64,000 bases of DNA, from the NCBI GenBank assembly GCA_963513935.1, contig OY740768.1, forward strand, positions 18,847,177-18,911,176. The letters run 5' to 3'. This DNA comes from Aphrophora alni (taxonomy: Eukaryota; Arthropoda; Insecta; Hemiptera; Aphrophoridae). The notes beneath the pieces were generated by a model, which was not told the origin of the DNA, did not search any database, and worked only from the letters and a program-made list of their open reading frames with translations. This document shows positions 11,430 to 24,900 of this stretch, piece by piece. How positions within the stretch are numbered: position 1 is the stretch's first letter; each line of letters begins with the position of its first letter. A program made the position numbers and the translations under genes.

Positions 11430-12660
11430 TTTCAGAATCGCAACATCGCTGCTGAAGCTCTGTTATGCAATGTTATGCTTTGCTGGATTCCTGGACATGC
11501 TGAGACTAGTAGTGGTGGGCATTAACGCTAACAACGGTCAACGTCAACACCAGTTAATGTTGAGCGTGATTAACTGTTGAAAAAAACTGCTAATGTTAAC
11601 CTGCCAGACAGAACAGAAGCGTCTTTGTTTGATCAGTGTGTAGTGCACATGTTCAGTGAGAAGTGAGAAGGCTCTAGTCATCAATCGACTGTCGCCTGTT
11701 TCTTAGATAAATAAAAACTGATTATTTACAGAGGAATAAGTTTTGGAGTTATTTGTATTACTATTTAATTAATCAGTTATTATAATCAATTATTACAATA
11801 ATTCCAATGTGTGATAAAATAAAATAAAATCACGTTGGTTATTTACACCACACTATTTACGTATTATCCAGTTGTCGTTTTATACGGTTTTAGATTTAGT
11901 GACAAACAAACAGTAAAATAGTAGGCTACAGCAGAAACATACGTTGATTCAGTTGATGAATAAACGTTGATGTTAATATTGATTCGCTTTAGTCGCTCAA
12001 CTTAACTAATAGACGACTGAGAGGCGTACGTGTAGTTGGTGTGTGTGCATCGAGTGGGCCGCTGTCGCTACAAACAACTACTGATGCGTCACCTGCAAGT
12101 ACTAAGCAAATGATCAAAGTTAGCAGTTAATACACTTCTTCGTCAACTGCGTTGATCGTTGACGATGGTCAATGTTGACGGTTAGCTGTTACCCGTTAAC
12201 GGGCACAGCCCTAGAGATTAGTGAGAATGAATATGCAGAGCCTACCAAAGATACTGCATAACAAAGATTCAGTATCAAAATTCATATATGAGCTGAGCCA
12301 TTTCATAGCATATCTAAGAAGCGCATTTGATTTCAGAAAGAGCATGAGAGGAGGAGGGAAGCAGCAGCTCAGGTGTAAAGATGAGCAAACTCCCACTTCA
12401 CCACCTGCTTTCAACTGAACTTCTCTCGTTAGGTATGTAAAATATAAAGAAAGTGGTAGAAGAAACTGTAGAGCATCTGAATGTGAATGCCTCGATTAGG
12501 AAATGGACAAAGGAAGAGAAAATTCCTCAAAGACCACCTTGTCAGGAAGATTCTTAAGTTCATTGGTCATTCTGGAGGATATCTGGGGGAAATAAAAAAA
12601 ATCTATTTTACGTTTGGTATCACAAGAAGTTCTTGTGGCTGATGTACAAAAGGAGTGGAC
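11430..12660 (+). mobile_element. LINE fragment (RNase H domain), interrupted
   Basis: A degraded + strand LINE piece. The reading CWIPGHAE just before 11510 continues as ISENEYAEPTKDTA after 12221 once the hAT element and one target copy are removed. This matches the RNase H motif W-[IV]-P-[GS]-H-x-x-I-x-G-N-E-x-A-D of I-type LINEs, with decay at several positions. Downstream sequence to about 12660 is probably the rest of the C-terminal region. Confidence 0.6.
11510..12213. mobile_element. Non-autonomous hAT transposon, 704 bp
   Basis: The left end starts TAGTGGTGGGCATTAACG and the right end, on the other strand, TAGGGCTGTGCCCGTTAACG: hAT-like terminal inverted repeats. Flanks are GAGACTAG (11502-11509) and GAGATTAG (12214-12221), an 8-bp target duplication with one difference, as expected for hAT. 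GTTAAC/GTCAAC motifs are abundant in the subterminal regions and may be transposase binding sites. No transposase is encoded. Confidence 0.85.
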
Positions 12661-12667
12661 GGCTTAA

Positions 12668-12845
12668 TTGTAGAAGAATCACATTTTTGAGAAAAATCCT
12701 GTTTATGAGCTTGTCTTTAAGAAAATTTCCTGTTAACATGTCTTTGAGAAATTTAAAGGTTTCCCTTTTATTAACATGTTTTAGAGAATCCCTTTATTTA
12801 ACAGGTTTCAGAGAAATCCATCTTTGTTAACATGGTTTAAGGAAA
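12668..12845. repeat. 29-bp minisatellite, right part
   Basis: Continuation of the degenerate repeat seen at 11272-11425, with units of about 26-38 bp starting TTAACATG. Confidence 0.65.
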
Positions 12846-14397
12846 TATTATCTACATACTGTCTGGGAATACTGGATTTAGTAAAAAACATTTTAATGAT
12901 ATAATATGACTTTACATGAAACTAAATAATAGAGTTTTATCTTGGCAAAAATAAACAACATTTATGAGATTCATGTAACCTATAAAATTTACTTTATTCT
13001 TTTGCCAGGACAATGGTCTTAAACTGTGCATTTAGATTATATCATATAACATCAACAGATATAATACAACATAACAATATTTCAGATTTACCAATTCATA
13101 TTAAATTTCATTCTTTTTATTTCTAAAAAGACTTTACTTATATAATGAATAATGTGCCTCGTAATTAAAATTAAACATTTAAAAAATTTTAGGTCTTGTC
13201 TTGCAAAGCAATAATGTTGTTCCAAAATGAGGTATAATCCCACTATTAGCTAAACTATACAGTAAGTTACATAAAAGTAAAAAAAAAAAAACTTATATGG
13301 GAGTATATTAAATTTAACATTCTACGGGTATAAATATATAAATTAAAAACTACAACTGGAAAAAATTATAAAAAAAATGATTATAGATCAGTGGTTAAGT
13401 AACAGATGTTATATCGTGAAAAATATAATTAAATGTATGTTTCCTATGTTAGTTAGGATTAGTATTTTTCTATTTTACTCTTTTATGTGTAATTTAGCAA
13501 ATGGTCTTGATCAAAAACTTTGTTTAACAAATATTTGATAGAAATAAATTATGATGATTTTAAGATATTTGACATTTTAAGATGACATCCCAGAGTTCCA
13601 TTTCATTTGATTAATAACTCCTGAATTTTTGGAGAAATAGCTGAAATACATTTGGTTTGAATCTTTTACATTTGAGCAAAATTTCATTAAACTAGTTAAA
13701 GCCAATTCAATAATTTATTTGTAATGGAATTTGACAATAATCAAGAAAGCCACCTGGTTTAGAATTTTTAATTATTATTATGCATTAATAAGTTTTTTAA
13801 TTTGATTATAGTTTTTCAATTTATTTTGTATTCTTACAACGTATAGTTCTAATCATTATAAATATAAGATAGTTTAAAAAATATGGCAATAAAATAACAT
13901 GAAAAATTGTGTTTACTACATAACTACAATTAAATGAATGATTGAGCATATAAAATAGAGGTTTTAGATTACAAAAATCTAAACTATAAATTTAGATAAA
14001 ACTATAATATTAAAGGTCTTTTACACAGAAAGTGACCTATTGAGAGTACTGACAGGAAAAGGTAGTAAGGAGAAAGAGCATTTTAATTTCTTCTTCCATT
14101 TAGATCTTAAAACAGGGAGTAGGATACTAAAATATATTCTTCAACATTTTATTCTATCCCTCTTCTAATGTATCTCAAATCTATGGGCCATTTTAACGTA
14201 TCTTTCTTCACTATATATTTCATAGACATATTTCCTAATAGCAAATTAGTGATGAAGATACCAGTTATCTTCTTCTTATTACTGAAGAGCTTGCTTCCAT
14301 AAATTTTGTCACAAGAGTTTTTCCTACATTGTTAGCTCTTAATGCTTCATTGGTAATATTTAATTATAGGTTATGTTTATCATGAAAGGAGTACCAT
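12846..14397. other. Intergenic, nothing seen
   Basis: Very AT-rich sequence with short homopolymers. No exon, repeat border or RNA gene recognised. Confidence 0.4.
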
Positions 14398-15215
14398 TCT
14401 CAGTTTCGTTAATCTCACATTTTTTGATGCGTTTCAGATATACTCCATTCTCAAAGTACTTAATAGTACTGATCATCCAACGCTTAAACTCATTTTTGTA
14501 AGCAACTCACTCCTCCCACTCTTCCCCCTGCTTTCTTCTTATTGGCCTGTTAAAACTAGTTTAACTGGTTTCTGATTAGTCACCCCTTCAATTAAAAAAA
14601 AATGATATATATATATTATATTTATATATTCTAATATATTTAATCTCCTTCCCTCTCCTTCACAATGTAAAATTTTCATGGATTTTTTCATTACTCTAGG
14701 AGTATGGCTTTCTCTTATTACATGTGTGACATAAATAGAATCATTCTTTTCATATTTAAAAGACTTTATGTTTGTTGAATATAGTTTTAAATTTTCACCC
14801 TGTCAATCCGATATATGTTGCGTTACAATTACATTTTATTTCATATTTATTTTAAATTTTGATTTGTATATTTCCATATGTTCTAATATATTTAATGGGT
14901 AGAGAGAATGGAAGTGACTAATCAGAATGGGAAGAAAGTAGAGGAGTGACTATTCAGAATGGGTAGAGAGAAGGAGTGTGACTAATTAGAATGGGTAGAG
15001 AGAAGGAGAGTGACTAATTAGAATGGGTTGAGAGAAGGGGAGTGACTAAAGGAGTTTTAGATAGGCGAATAGGAAGAAAGGAAGGGGAAAGAGTGGGAGA
15101 AGCGAGTTGCTTAAAATAACGAGTCCATGCATAGGACGATCAGTACTATTAGGTGTTTTAAGAATGGAATATATCAGAAACGCATTAACAAACGTGTGAT
15201 TAACGAAGCTGGGAA
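14398..15215. repeat. Long inverted repeat with tandem array in its spacer
   Basis: The left arm (about 14398-14590) and right arm (about 15040-15215) are inverted copies, sharing for example TTCGTTAATC, TGCGTTTC, TAATAGTACTGATC and AGCAACTC on opposite strands at roughly 75-80 percent by eye. The spacer includes the 32-bp tandem repeat annotated separately. The structure resembles a large foldback element; no transposase is recognised nearby. Confidence 0.65.
14897..15050 (+). repeat. 32-bp tandem repeat, five units
   Basis: Units begin GGGTAGAGAGAA and contain GAGTGACTAAT followed by AGAAT. Five units are countable and diverge by a few bases each. Confidence 0.85.
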
Positions 15216-15627
15216 AGGCAGAAACTATGTACTCATTTTAATTATAATATTCCTAGCGGAGATAAAAATGATATACAAAATTTATGTTTATCATGCATCT
15301 CTTTCAGATATTCTGTTAGAGAATTTTGTGTAATACAGAGGCATGCCATACACTGATGTTGTTTTTGGAGAAGAAACAAACAACTCTCCTTAATTACGAA
15401 AGAATTTAATACAAAACACTTCCAAAATATGCAAAAAAAAGTTTTGAAATCAACTGTCTGTGGTGTGTTATTTCCCTTATGAGAACAGTATATTACTTTC
15501 GCAGTTAGGGTAGTGATGGAAGACCATAAAGTTTCTAAAATTTTAGTAATTAGGGAGTGGGCAAAAAGTCTTTTTAGCTGAGGCCTCAGGCAAAAAACCA
15601 GCACTGGTATGTGTATATATAACTAAA

Positions 15628-15774
15628 CAATAATGTTTAGATTTTGTATGGATAGGAGACACGGGCTTTATCTTGAAAAGTTGTCCTTGGTATTAACCTA
15701 ATAGTATATAAATAAGAAAACATAAAAAAACACTAAAGGCAAGCCTGTGTCTCCTATCCATACAAAATTTAAAC
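15628..15774. repeat. Small foldback element
   Basis: Arms of about 35 bp at each end are inverted copies sharing ATTTTGTATGGATAGGAG with only two or three differences; the spacer is about 75 bp. Probably a miniature inverted-repeat element. Confidence 0.75.
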
Positions 15775-15889
15775 TAATAGGCTATGTGGTCTATTAAACT
15801 CTAACCTGTAACTAAACAATAATAAAACTAAAAACAGTAATCATTTATGGGAAAATTTGTACAATAAGTTCAAATGTATAAGTCAGTAA

Positions 15890-16095
15890 TGTACATTCTA
15901 TAAACTCTACCCTCTCTCAAAGAACAGCTAATGTGCCACATGAAAGGAAGTGTCATGCCTTATCACTGTCTCAGGATTACCATAGTGAGTATAGGCAAGG
16001 CAACCCCGAGTGACTCTAGCTGAATCTACACCTTTCTCTTTTCACTTAGTCTTGGGTTAGATCTCTCTTTTTCATCTTTCCAATCAGGTATTAGA
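15890..16095 (-). repeat. Dispersed repeat, copy 1
   Basis: On the - strand this shares ATCTAACCCAAGACTA, GTAGATTCAGCTAGAG and CTCACTATG with positions 21340-21590. See also 38190-38340. Family not identified. Confidence 0.6.
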
Positions 16096-16113
16096 CACAA
16101 TTAGAGTATTAGA

Positions 16114-16152
16114 GCGGGGGGGGGGTGTCTTTATTTTAATAGGGGGGGGGGG
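16114..16152. repeat. Two poly-G runs
   Basis: Runs of 10 and 11 G separated by about 20 bp. Confidence 0.9.
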
Positions 16153-17139
16153 TAGTTGAATTTTAGGCGCTTTTATCATATCATGAAAAGTTTGTAAATC
16201 AAGAGTTTGTGCTACAGATTAAAAAAAAAAAATTCTAAATGTGGTGAAGTGTAAAAATAATTTAGTAGAGAAAATACTCATAGTATATTTTTTGTACTGT
16301 CCCATTTAACCTTTCTTATAATTGACATATTTTAGCAATAAAATTTTAAGTCAGATTTCAAAGTGTCGCAACCAATTACTTAGTTCCTTGAGATACAGTG
16401 TATCAAGAAAACAGTGAAATTAAAATTATTTTAGTTTTAAGTAATAAACAATAAAACTGTTTTCTAACACTTTTAGAACAATAAAGTTTAACAAATCCCT
16501 ATCAAAACAAATATTGAAGAAAATCACCTTCATATATACATGTATCTCACTTAAAGGCTATCTAACAGATTTTCTAATATATTCAAACAATAATTATTAT
16601 TTAATTAAATTTTTCATCAATTAAGTATATCTTTTCTCTATGTATAAATAAATCTTAAGTCATACATATATTTATAGGCAACTGTGTTAAACATAACATT
16701 ATTGTACATTCTCTTTCGAGATATTTTACACCATAATTATTATATTATTATAAATACTATGTTACACTCTATACATAACTAAAATCATAAAATATATAAC
16801 TTTTATCTATTTACATAAACATAACTATAATTAGTATACTTTATGGTAGGTCTAATCGTACCAATAATGGTTAACTAAAATGGATATCGGTGGAAAAATA
16901 AATTAAATTAACTACTTTGTAAAAAATCATTACTAATTCAAAGATCCGTTTAACAAGATAACTTTTGGAGTCGTGTCATCTTAGGTATTTGGAGATTTTA
17001 GTTAAAGCTTATAATAACTTAATTAAAGTTAATAATGTTAAATTAAATCTAATGGAAAAGTGAACATTTTGGCTTTGGTAAAAAGGGAATTAAAGGAATA
17101 ACTATATACATTCCTGTAAATAAAGAAGAAAAGGCACTA
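16153..17139 (-). other. Sec8 3' UTR and downstream DNA
   Basis: On the - strand this follows the Sec8 stop codon. The 3' UTR must lie here, but I saw no clear polyadenylation signal close to the stop; the end is undefined. Confidence 0.4.
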
Positions 17140-17310
17140 TCAGACTGTCACTCCAACTTCACCTAGAATGTCTGATAACCGTTGTAAGTGCCTTTGGATA
17201 GCTGAAGGATCCGACTGTTGTGATTGACTACGATTGATTAATTGGAAAGCATTCATATATTCCAGTTCTGTAAATTCTGGTCCTTTCTCTAACACTCGGC
17301 TCAAAATATC
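17140..17310 (-). CDS. Sec8: Sec8 exon 13 in window (last coding exon)
   Basis: Encodes 56 residues and TGA (17140-17142). [10 protein letters not shown] and NRSQ match the conserved C-terminal end of EXOC4 (human YTELEYIHAL, HRSQ). Phase 0 in. The tail is about 10-15 residues shorter than the human one. Confidence 0.95.
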   Translation of the reverse strand, partial: DILSRVLEKGPEFTELEYMNAFQLINRSQSQQSDPSAIQRHLQRLSDILGEVGVTV

Positions 17311-20300
17311 CTAAATATAACATGAAAAATTAGATTATTATTTTAAAACTAAACTTAGAATTACATATTGTATAAATTATTATATCATTATGAAACTCCT
17401 TAATATTAGATATTAAAGTGGTAAATTAGATTTCTCTTATCATAATTCTAGACTGTAAAGATGTTTGTAAAAGTTAATTTTAGCAAAAGTAGGCTTCTTT
17501 ATAAATAGTAAAATAGAGAAATTGTAAAAACAACTAGTTTTCAAGTTCAATAAACAATAGTCTGGATAGTTTCAATGTATTAAGCAAATATATAATACTG
17601 TATTGTACTTACATCTGGAGAAAGGTAAAACAGCTCAAAATAATGTCTCGCATGGTCAAGAGCAACTTCTCGAGCCAATGTAATGTTTGTCAAAGTTTGC
17701 TGTAGGATAAGAATATTTCGACACATTTTGCGAATTGTTGTTTCATCTATTCTTTCCAAATACTGTGAAGAGCTCATTAAAATTTTAGCCACCAAGTGAC
17801 CAAGACCCTCGAATATGTACTGCAAAAAATATAATTTAATTATTTCAAACATAATTTTTAAGTGAATCTTAACCCTCCAGCTGGCGCATGTTAATGTGCC
17901 TTAAAAATTCTTCGTTCGTTTAAAAATTAAGAAAATATATTATTTGTATACAAAACCTAACTTATAAGATATCATTTTTCTCAGAAAGATGCATAGAATT
18001 TATCTATGTAATAAAAAAATAAATTTTTGAAACGGTTTTGGAGTAAGTATGTTAGATGTCAAAAATGATATTAACTAATTTTCAGAAATACCTGTATCAC
18101 CCAAAATCAATAGCTTACTACCTATTTCTAAGATATACACAATTTTTGTGTATTATTTGTGAATATATTTAGGAAAAAATATATATAAATTTGTTACATT
18201 TTATAAATGTAAAAAAATATTTTACGTAAAAACTGAATCTTCTCTTTATTTTAAAAAAAAAACATTAAAAATAGTAAAATATATTTTATACAGAACTTCT
18301 ATATATCATTATGTCCAGAAAGGTGCATAGAATGTAGGTGTGTAATGAAAAAAAAGTTAGATGTATCAAATTTGGAGTTTTTTGGTCAAATACCAAAAAA
18401 TCTAAGAGTAACAGAGCAGAAATTTCATAGAAATGGTGATCAAAAACATACTAATACATTTTTTGCAATTTTTTCGACCATTTGTTGAGAGTTCTAATAT
18501 ATTTGTGAATATATTTAGGGGAAAAAAATAATAATATGTTACATTTCCTAAATAAAAATGTCGATTTTTCAAAAATTTGTATTCTGACGCTTGAGGTTAG
18601 GTTTGAACTCTTGACATTTAGGCGTAATTAGTAACTTCCTAAAGCTAGGCCTAAGACAAAATCATTAGATTTTACTAAGACAATATACTTTACAAAGAAT
18701 AACACACATATTCACTTGTATACTCATATAAAACACTAAATATAAGACAATTTGCATATAGCCTAGACTTAACATTTTCCTTTTAGGTTATGACAAATAT
18801 AAACCTTTCACAAACTAGAAATTCACTAAAATCATAATCTTTAGATATAAAAACACATATATTGTAACTTGTATACAAAATATATACAATTTGTATAAAC
18901 AAACCTTCAAAATAAAATAGATATGTATTCCCAAACTGTTACAGCGCTAAGTGATTTGTTATAGTATTTTCATCACACCATTGCGTATGTTCTGGGCTCA
19001 AACAAAACCTTTATTATCAATGCACAAGTTTGTAACATACACAAAATTAAAGATTGAAACCTCATCTTTGGAATGATGTAAAATAAAACAGTAAAATCTA
19101 TGACGTCAATGTAGAAATATGGAATAGCGTCTAAATACTCCAAGTAAAGAGAAGGATCAAAATATTCAGTAAACTACATCGTAGACTGTATACAACTCGT
19201 AAACTATATAACTTCGGTTGATTTCGTCTTCATAGTTCGAAAGAGGAAGAAAAATACTATATAATATTGTCAACTTGTAACATTTGGACAAGTTGTACCA
19301 TTTCGAAAAAATATATGAACATATAGGTGATAAAAACTCGCCGCGGCAAATTGTCGCAGCCTAGCGTTATGAACCTCAACTTCAGTCAAATCTTGTATTA
19401 CAATTTTACGCAAGTTTAATTTTTCTAAACCTGGTTATGAAAGATTGAAAAATTACCTTTTCAATGGTATAGAATACATTTCGATAATATAATATCTACT
19501 AGGATAAAAGTTGAATTGCAAAAAATGTAATTTTTAGCGTGTAAAATAGCGTTAAAATTCTTGATTTGGTTTAATTTTTATATAATAAAAACTATACTAG
19601 TTGGAAACATTTGAAAAACACCGTTTTGAAGAGAAAGACGCGATCTATCAAGCAGTGTTATGTCAGATGTGACAGATTGAAATTTCGAAATAGGAATAAT
19701 TGACAAACGAGACGAATGTTTTGTTTAAAACTTGTTAACGTAAAACTTGGACGTTTCGCATCAAAAATATGCGAACTTCGCCAATTTTTGGAATATTATT
19801 TATAACGTTTTGTGGTAATTTTTTTGCATGATATGCATCTACGGAACATTAGCTTTCCAACGGTATTTTATTTATTGCGATGGGACAACTTTAAGTGGGC
19901 GTAACGTTGAATGGCAAAATACGTGTTTTTTAGTTGGTGAATTGAGCCGTGACTAATGAAGCGACAACTTTTTAGGCAAAAAGGGGTCGATCACCAGTTG
20001 GAGGGTTAAGTACTCATTATACTACGTTTACAGTACACTGGTTATATTACAAAATTATCCTCAACCTAAAAATTTGTTTAAACAAATTATAATTAAAAAA
20101 AAAATTAGAACAAAATTTTGCACACAAATATGACAAGGACCTTTTTCACCTTTGTCGAGGAGTTAACATAATTTTAACTCATAAAAAAGAAGATTTTCTA
20201 TTACAATATGTAAAATCATATTTTTATTTAATTTATATTAAAAACCATAGGTTGTTGACTTCATGGAATATGATGTTTTATAATAGATTGTGGTAAAAAA

Positions 20301-21862
20301 AATACAATTTTATATTCTTGCATTTTTTAAACTTTTCATTATAACAGAGATATTAGTTTTTATACTTTTAGAATATTCTTTAAAATTAAATTGGTCACAT
20401 GGCTGACAAAAATTATGTTAATACATTTTACAGCAACAAAGCGAGGGAAGGTTAAGAACTGCTTACTTGCATGCATGAATTTTTCAACATTCATAGTTCA
20501 GGAAAATGGTATGTATGAGTAGCCAATATAGTTGAACTCTGCTATAAAGAATTTTATTATAGGTTCAAAATGTTTCTTATTATTTATAAATATTTAAAAA
20601 AGTAAATTTTTAGTATTACCAATATTTTATTAAAAATATATAGACTGGCAATTTCTCTATATTTAAAATTTGTGTATCTGTATTTTGTATGTATGTAGTC
20701 TACACAGTATTTATATTCTAAATTTAGGATTCCTTACCTTTGATTTTCTAGGCTGTAAACTTGAAGCCATTGCTTCATCTATTGTACTTAACACTCGACT
20801 AAGATCCAGTACTTTGGGATCAGGTTCTGAAGAATTATTGTTAAACCTGTCACCTGTGCCTCGTGGTAATAGGTAATAGAAGCACTGAACACGCACCTGT
20901 AACATAATTCAGAAATTTCATGTTCCAAAGTTAAAAAAGTTAACCTATACAATTTATATACACAATTAACAAACTACTATTCTATTTTATACAGATTTGT
21001 TCATATTAAGAAGAAAATGAATCTAAAATTGTACATCAAATTTGTTTTCTTATAAAATTCAAATTCTTATTTTAATAAAAGTGATTTGAAAAGTATAATT
21101 ATTATTCAATTAAAACAGATAAATTACATTGAAATACATGTTCCCCCTTTATGCCTATAAGACTAAAGACGATGGGACATCATCATAGCAGATATAATAG
21201 GAAAAGTTACTAGATTTGACTAAAAATATATGCGGTTAAAGAAAAAATAGAAAAATCTATATATTTTTCATACATTCTAATTCTACACCAAAAAAGAGGA
21301 TAAACTTTTATCTGAAACATTTTTACCTTTGTTGTTTAAAAGCGAAAAAGCTCTCATCATCATCATCGTCTTAAAAAAACAAATAAAACATAGATTCCTA
21401 ATCCTCTAGTAGTGTAAGAGCCAGAAAAGAACAAGGGTTGGTCAAGAGAAACATGATAGGAAAGATGAAAGAGCTGGATCTAACCCAAGACTACATGAAA
21501 AAACAAGATGTAAATCCAGCTAGGGTTCCTCAAGATAACCTTACAAGCACTCACTATGAGCCCCCTGAGAGAGTAACCTAACCTAAGTTCACCTTAATTT
21601 TTCAAGATATATATGACCAAATTTTTTTGAAATGTTCTGAATTTCAAGAATTTGTTTCTCAAAAAACATCAGTTTCAGAGTAAAATTTTAAGTGGTAAAT
21701 AAAAATGATTTTTTAAACCTGATAAAGGCTTACAAAATTATTTTAGATTTTTCCCTTTTGATAATTTATTTTATATAACAAAAAATAATTATATCAAAAT
21801 ATGAAACTTAAAGCTTTCATCAGGCTAAAATAATATTTTTTTATCACTTACAATTTTACCCT

Positions 21863-21950
<88 letters not shown>

Positions 21951-24900
21951 AGAAATAAATTCTTGAGGGTCAGAAAATCTCTAAATACTCTGTTTAATAT
22001 CTTGGAAAATAAATCATTTTATCACATAATGTTCCCCTAAAACTGACGTTTTTTTTTAGGAAACAAATTCTTGAAGGTCAGAAAAATTCTAAAACATTGT
22101 TGAAATATCTTAGAAAGTAAACTTAATTCGTCTCTTACAATTTGGCTCTAGAACTGATGTTTTCCAAGGAATATATTCTTGATGGTCACTAAATATTTTG
22201 TTAAATATCTTGAACAATTAACGGCAGATTAAAAAATTTAGATAAAAGTTCCTAATTTTTTAGCATAAAATAAGAATGTAAAATAAGTTCTATTCAAAAA
22301 AATTGGGTTGACCTTCAAATGAGCTTGAACACCAAACAATGAATTAATAATGCCATTTTATTTTCCCCTCGATACCAATAAACTATGTATACAGTTGAAC
22401 TTTTTTCTTCCAACTTTGTTGATTTTGAGATATTAATTTGTCTCAATTTTAAATACACATAAAAAGTTATTCAAAACTTGTTCTAAGCATGAGGGTTATT
22501 ACACATTTCAATCTGGGTTCTAGGTTTTATATAAGGATTGCTGAATAGTTCATCTTTCCTGTGGAAAACATTATACAAGCCACCATGAGTCTGATAAGGG
22601 AGGAGCCAGTAGACAGCCTGATCTTGAAGAAACAAATAGGGACTGTGTGATGTGTGTGTGTGACTGCGCTTCTTCTGCAGTTACGTTAATTTAAGACGCT
22701 TGAAAAAATCATAGATACTGTATTTAATTTTGCATCATCTTTGCAAAGAACATAATTTAATGAACAATAAAAAAAATACATCTGTAGTTGCTTTTCTTCC
22801 TTGTAAACAAATCATCTTAAATTTCTCAAAATAAATAATATTTTTCTGACTAAATAAATGTAATAGAAAACTTTCCCTTTAAATTGCAAGAATATTCAAT
22901 TAAAAACTAATATTTATTTTTGTACTGGATTATTACTGTTAAAGCAAAATATGATTTAAAAATAATAATGCCAGTATCGTTAAGTGTTAGGTATCTGACT
23001 AAACATGTTTAAATTATTAAAAACAAAAAAAAAAAAATCGTTTAACTAATAAAAAACTACGCAAACATAGTAAAACTACTTATTCACACAATTCTATTAG
23101 GATTGTCAACCATGCACTACTCTTGCTTTCCTGTTGGCTATTATACAACGGACATGATTTATAGCACATAATATAATAGTTATGTTTTTTAGTTCTATCA
23201 GAAATATAGAATATTATAATAATTTTATGTTTATTAGATCTACAGTGAATACATCTTTATTTTATTAATTGAAATTATTATTATCATTACCTCTAAATGT
23301 AAAACAAGGAGACAAGTATTTGATAACTCTTCAAACTCATGTGCAAGATTTTCCAAGGATATCACACTTCCTTCGGGTAATGCTGGAATGCCATCAACAT
23401 TTAAAACTGATATTGTGGGTACATTGTTGGATGATTTAGGTGTTTTTTGATTTGAAGTACGGCTTCGTTGCAGTTGACTTGTAAATTGGTAAATTCTTCG
23501 AGAAAACCATTCCTAAAAAAAAAAAAAAAAAGAAGATAATAAAAGCTGATACTACACTGTGACAAATTTAGAAACAAAATACATTAAAATAACAGAAGGA
23601 AACAAACAAAAAAGTACAATAAACGAAATTGTTATAACAGATTGTGACAATGTGAAAAGTCAGATTTTAAAATAGACTCATTTAAAAGACGCGGTTAAGC
23701 CAAAGAGATAATAAATTCAAATAATAATTTAAATTTAGTAACGTCATTAATAAAAGAAAAATGGATTTTCAAGACAACAGTATGAATTATTATGTTTAAT
23801 TTTAATGTAATTTAGTTTGTTTGTTATGTTAAGTAAATCATTTGTATTTTACGGCAGTGCGGTAAAACGTGGGAACAGTAACCGGAAGGAACGCTTTCGG
23901 AAGTAAGAATTTGCCTCATGGTAAAGTCAGTCTAAGTCCAGAGCTTGGAGGGACTAGATGTGTTTCTAAAAAGTCTAAGTCCAGAGCTTGAAGGGACTGG
24001 ATGTGTTTTGTGGAGTTAGAGTTAACCGCTCAAAATGGACAAGTTGTGTTTTTCAAAGTCGAAGTCTAGTGTTTGGAGAGATAAGATCGTAGAAAGAGTT
24101 TCTAGGTTCTATTAGAACAATGTACATTTGATTTTTTGTCTCAAATAGAGATCGAAAGTGTTTTAAAAAATCTATAAAGAGCGTGTTTCAATGACAATAA
24201 CGTGGGAACATAAAAGACAATAATTTATGTACGCGAGTTATGAATATTCTCAACAACTGGAGAAAACAACTTCTGAACGAGGGAGAATCCTCTACAAGCC
24301 GTAGAACTTCAATTTGTAGGACATCAGTTTTCCATTCGGACTCAGACAATGTTTTTTATTTAAATCGGCGTTGTGGTATAGACGCTATATATTATTTGTT
24401 TGATTAATAACCTGTGTTATGTTTTAAATTAATTTTTTGTAAATGTTTATCTATTTAAAGAAAATTTAGTAGATTATTACTAGAAGAGATACTAGTAAAA
24501 TGAAACTTTTAATTAATGAAAATAGAATCTTTTCATTTTTTCTTTTAGAGCTACAAAGTTACTAAAAAATTTCATAGATAAAATTCCTGTTGCAACAATT
24601 TTATTGGTAAAAGCATTTTTAAAGATAAAATTAATTAATTTGAAAGAAAGAAATAAAGGAAATATAAATTCATAATTTGTTATTGAAACTAAAGAGGATA
24701 ACTAGTATTTATAATATGATTTTTTTTTGTTGTTAATAATAATTTGTAGGATGTTTCTTTGAATGTTTAATAAATGTTTTCTTTGTAACATTTCAGCCAA
24801 AGTGTTCTCATTTATAACCAAAATCCACTGTAAGTACACTGTAAAAAGAACTTGCGACCCCAAAGAGATTTTTTCTTTCTTTTAAATATTTAAATTCATT

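Noticed and set aside
12211..12414. Two overlapping open frames on opposite strands
   Set aside because: They lie on the decayed LINE segment after the hAT insertion; only the LINE RNase H reading has a match, and it is broken.
15242..15604. 120-codon - strand open frame
   Set aside because: No recognisable domain, cysteine- and phenylalanine-rich AT-type composition, located next to the 14.4-15.2 kb inverted repeat. Not enough to call a gene.
20670..20876. + strand open frame at Sec8 exon 11
   Set aside because: Antisense shadow of a conserved exon with correct splice sites on the other strand.
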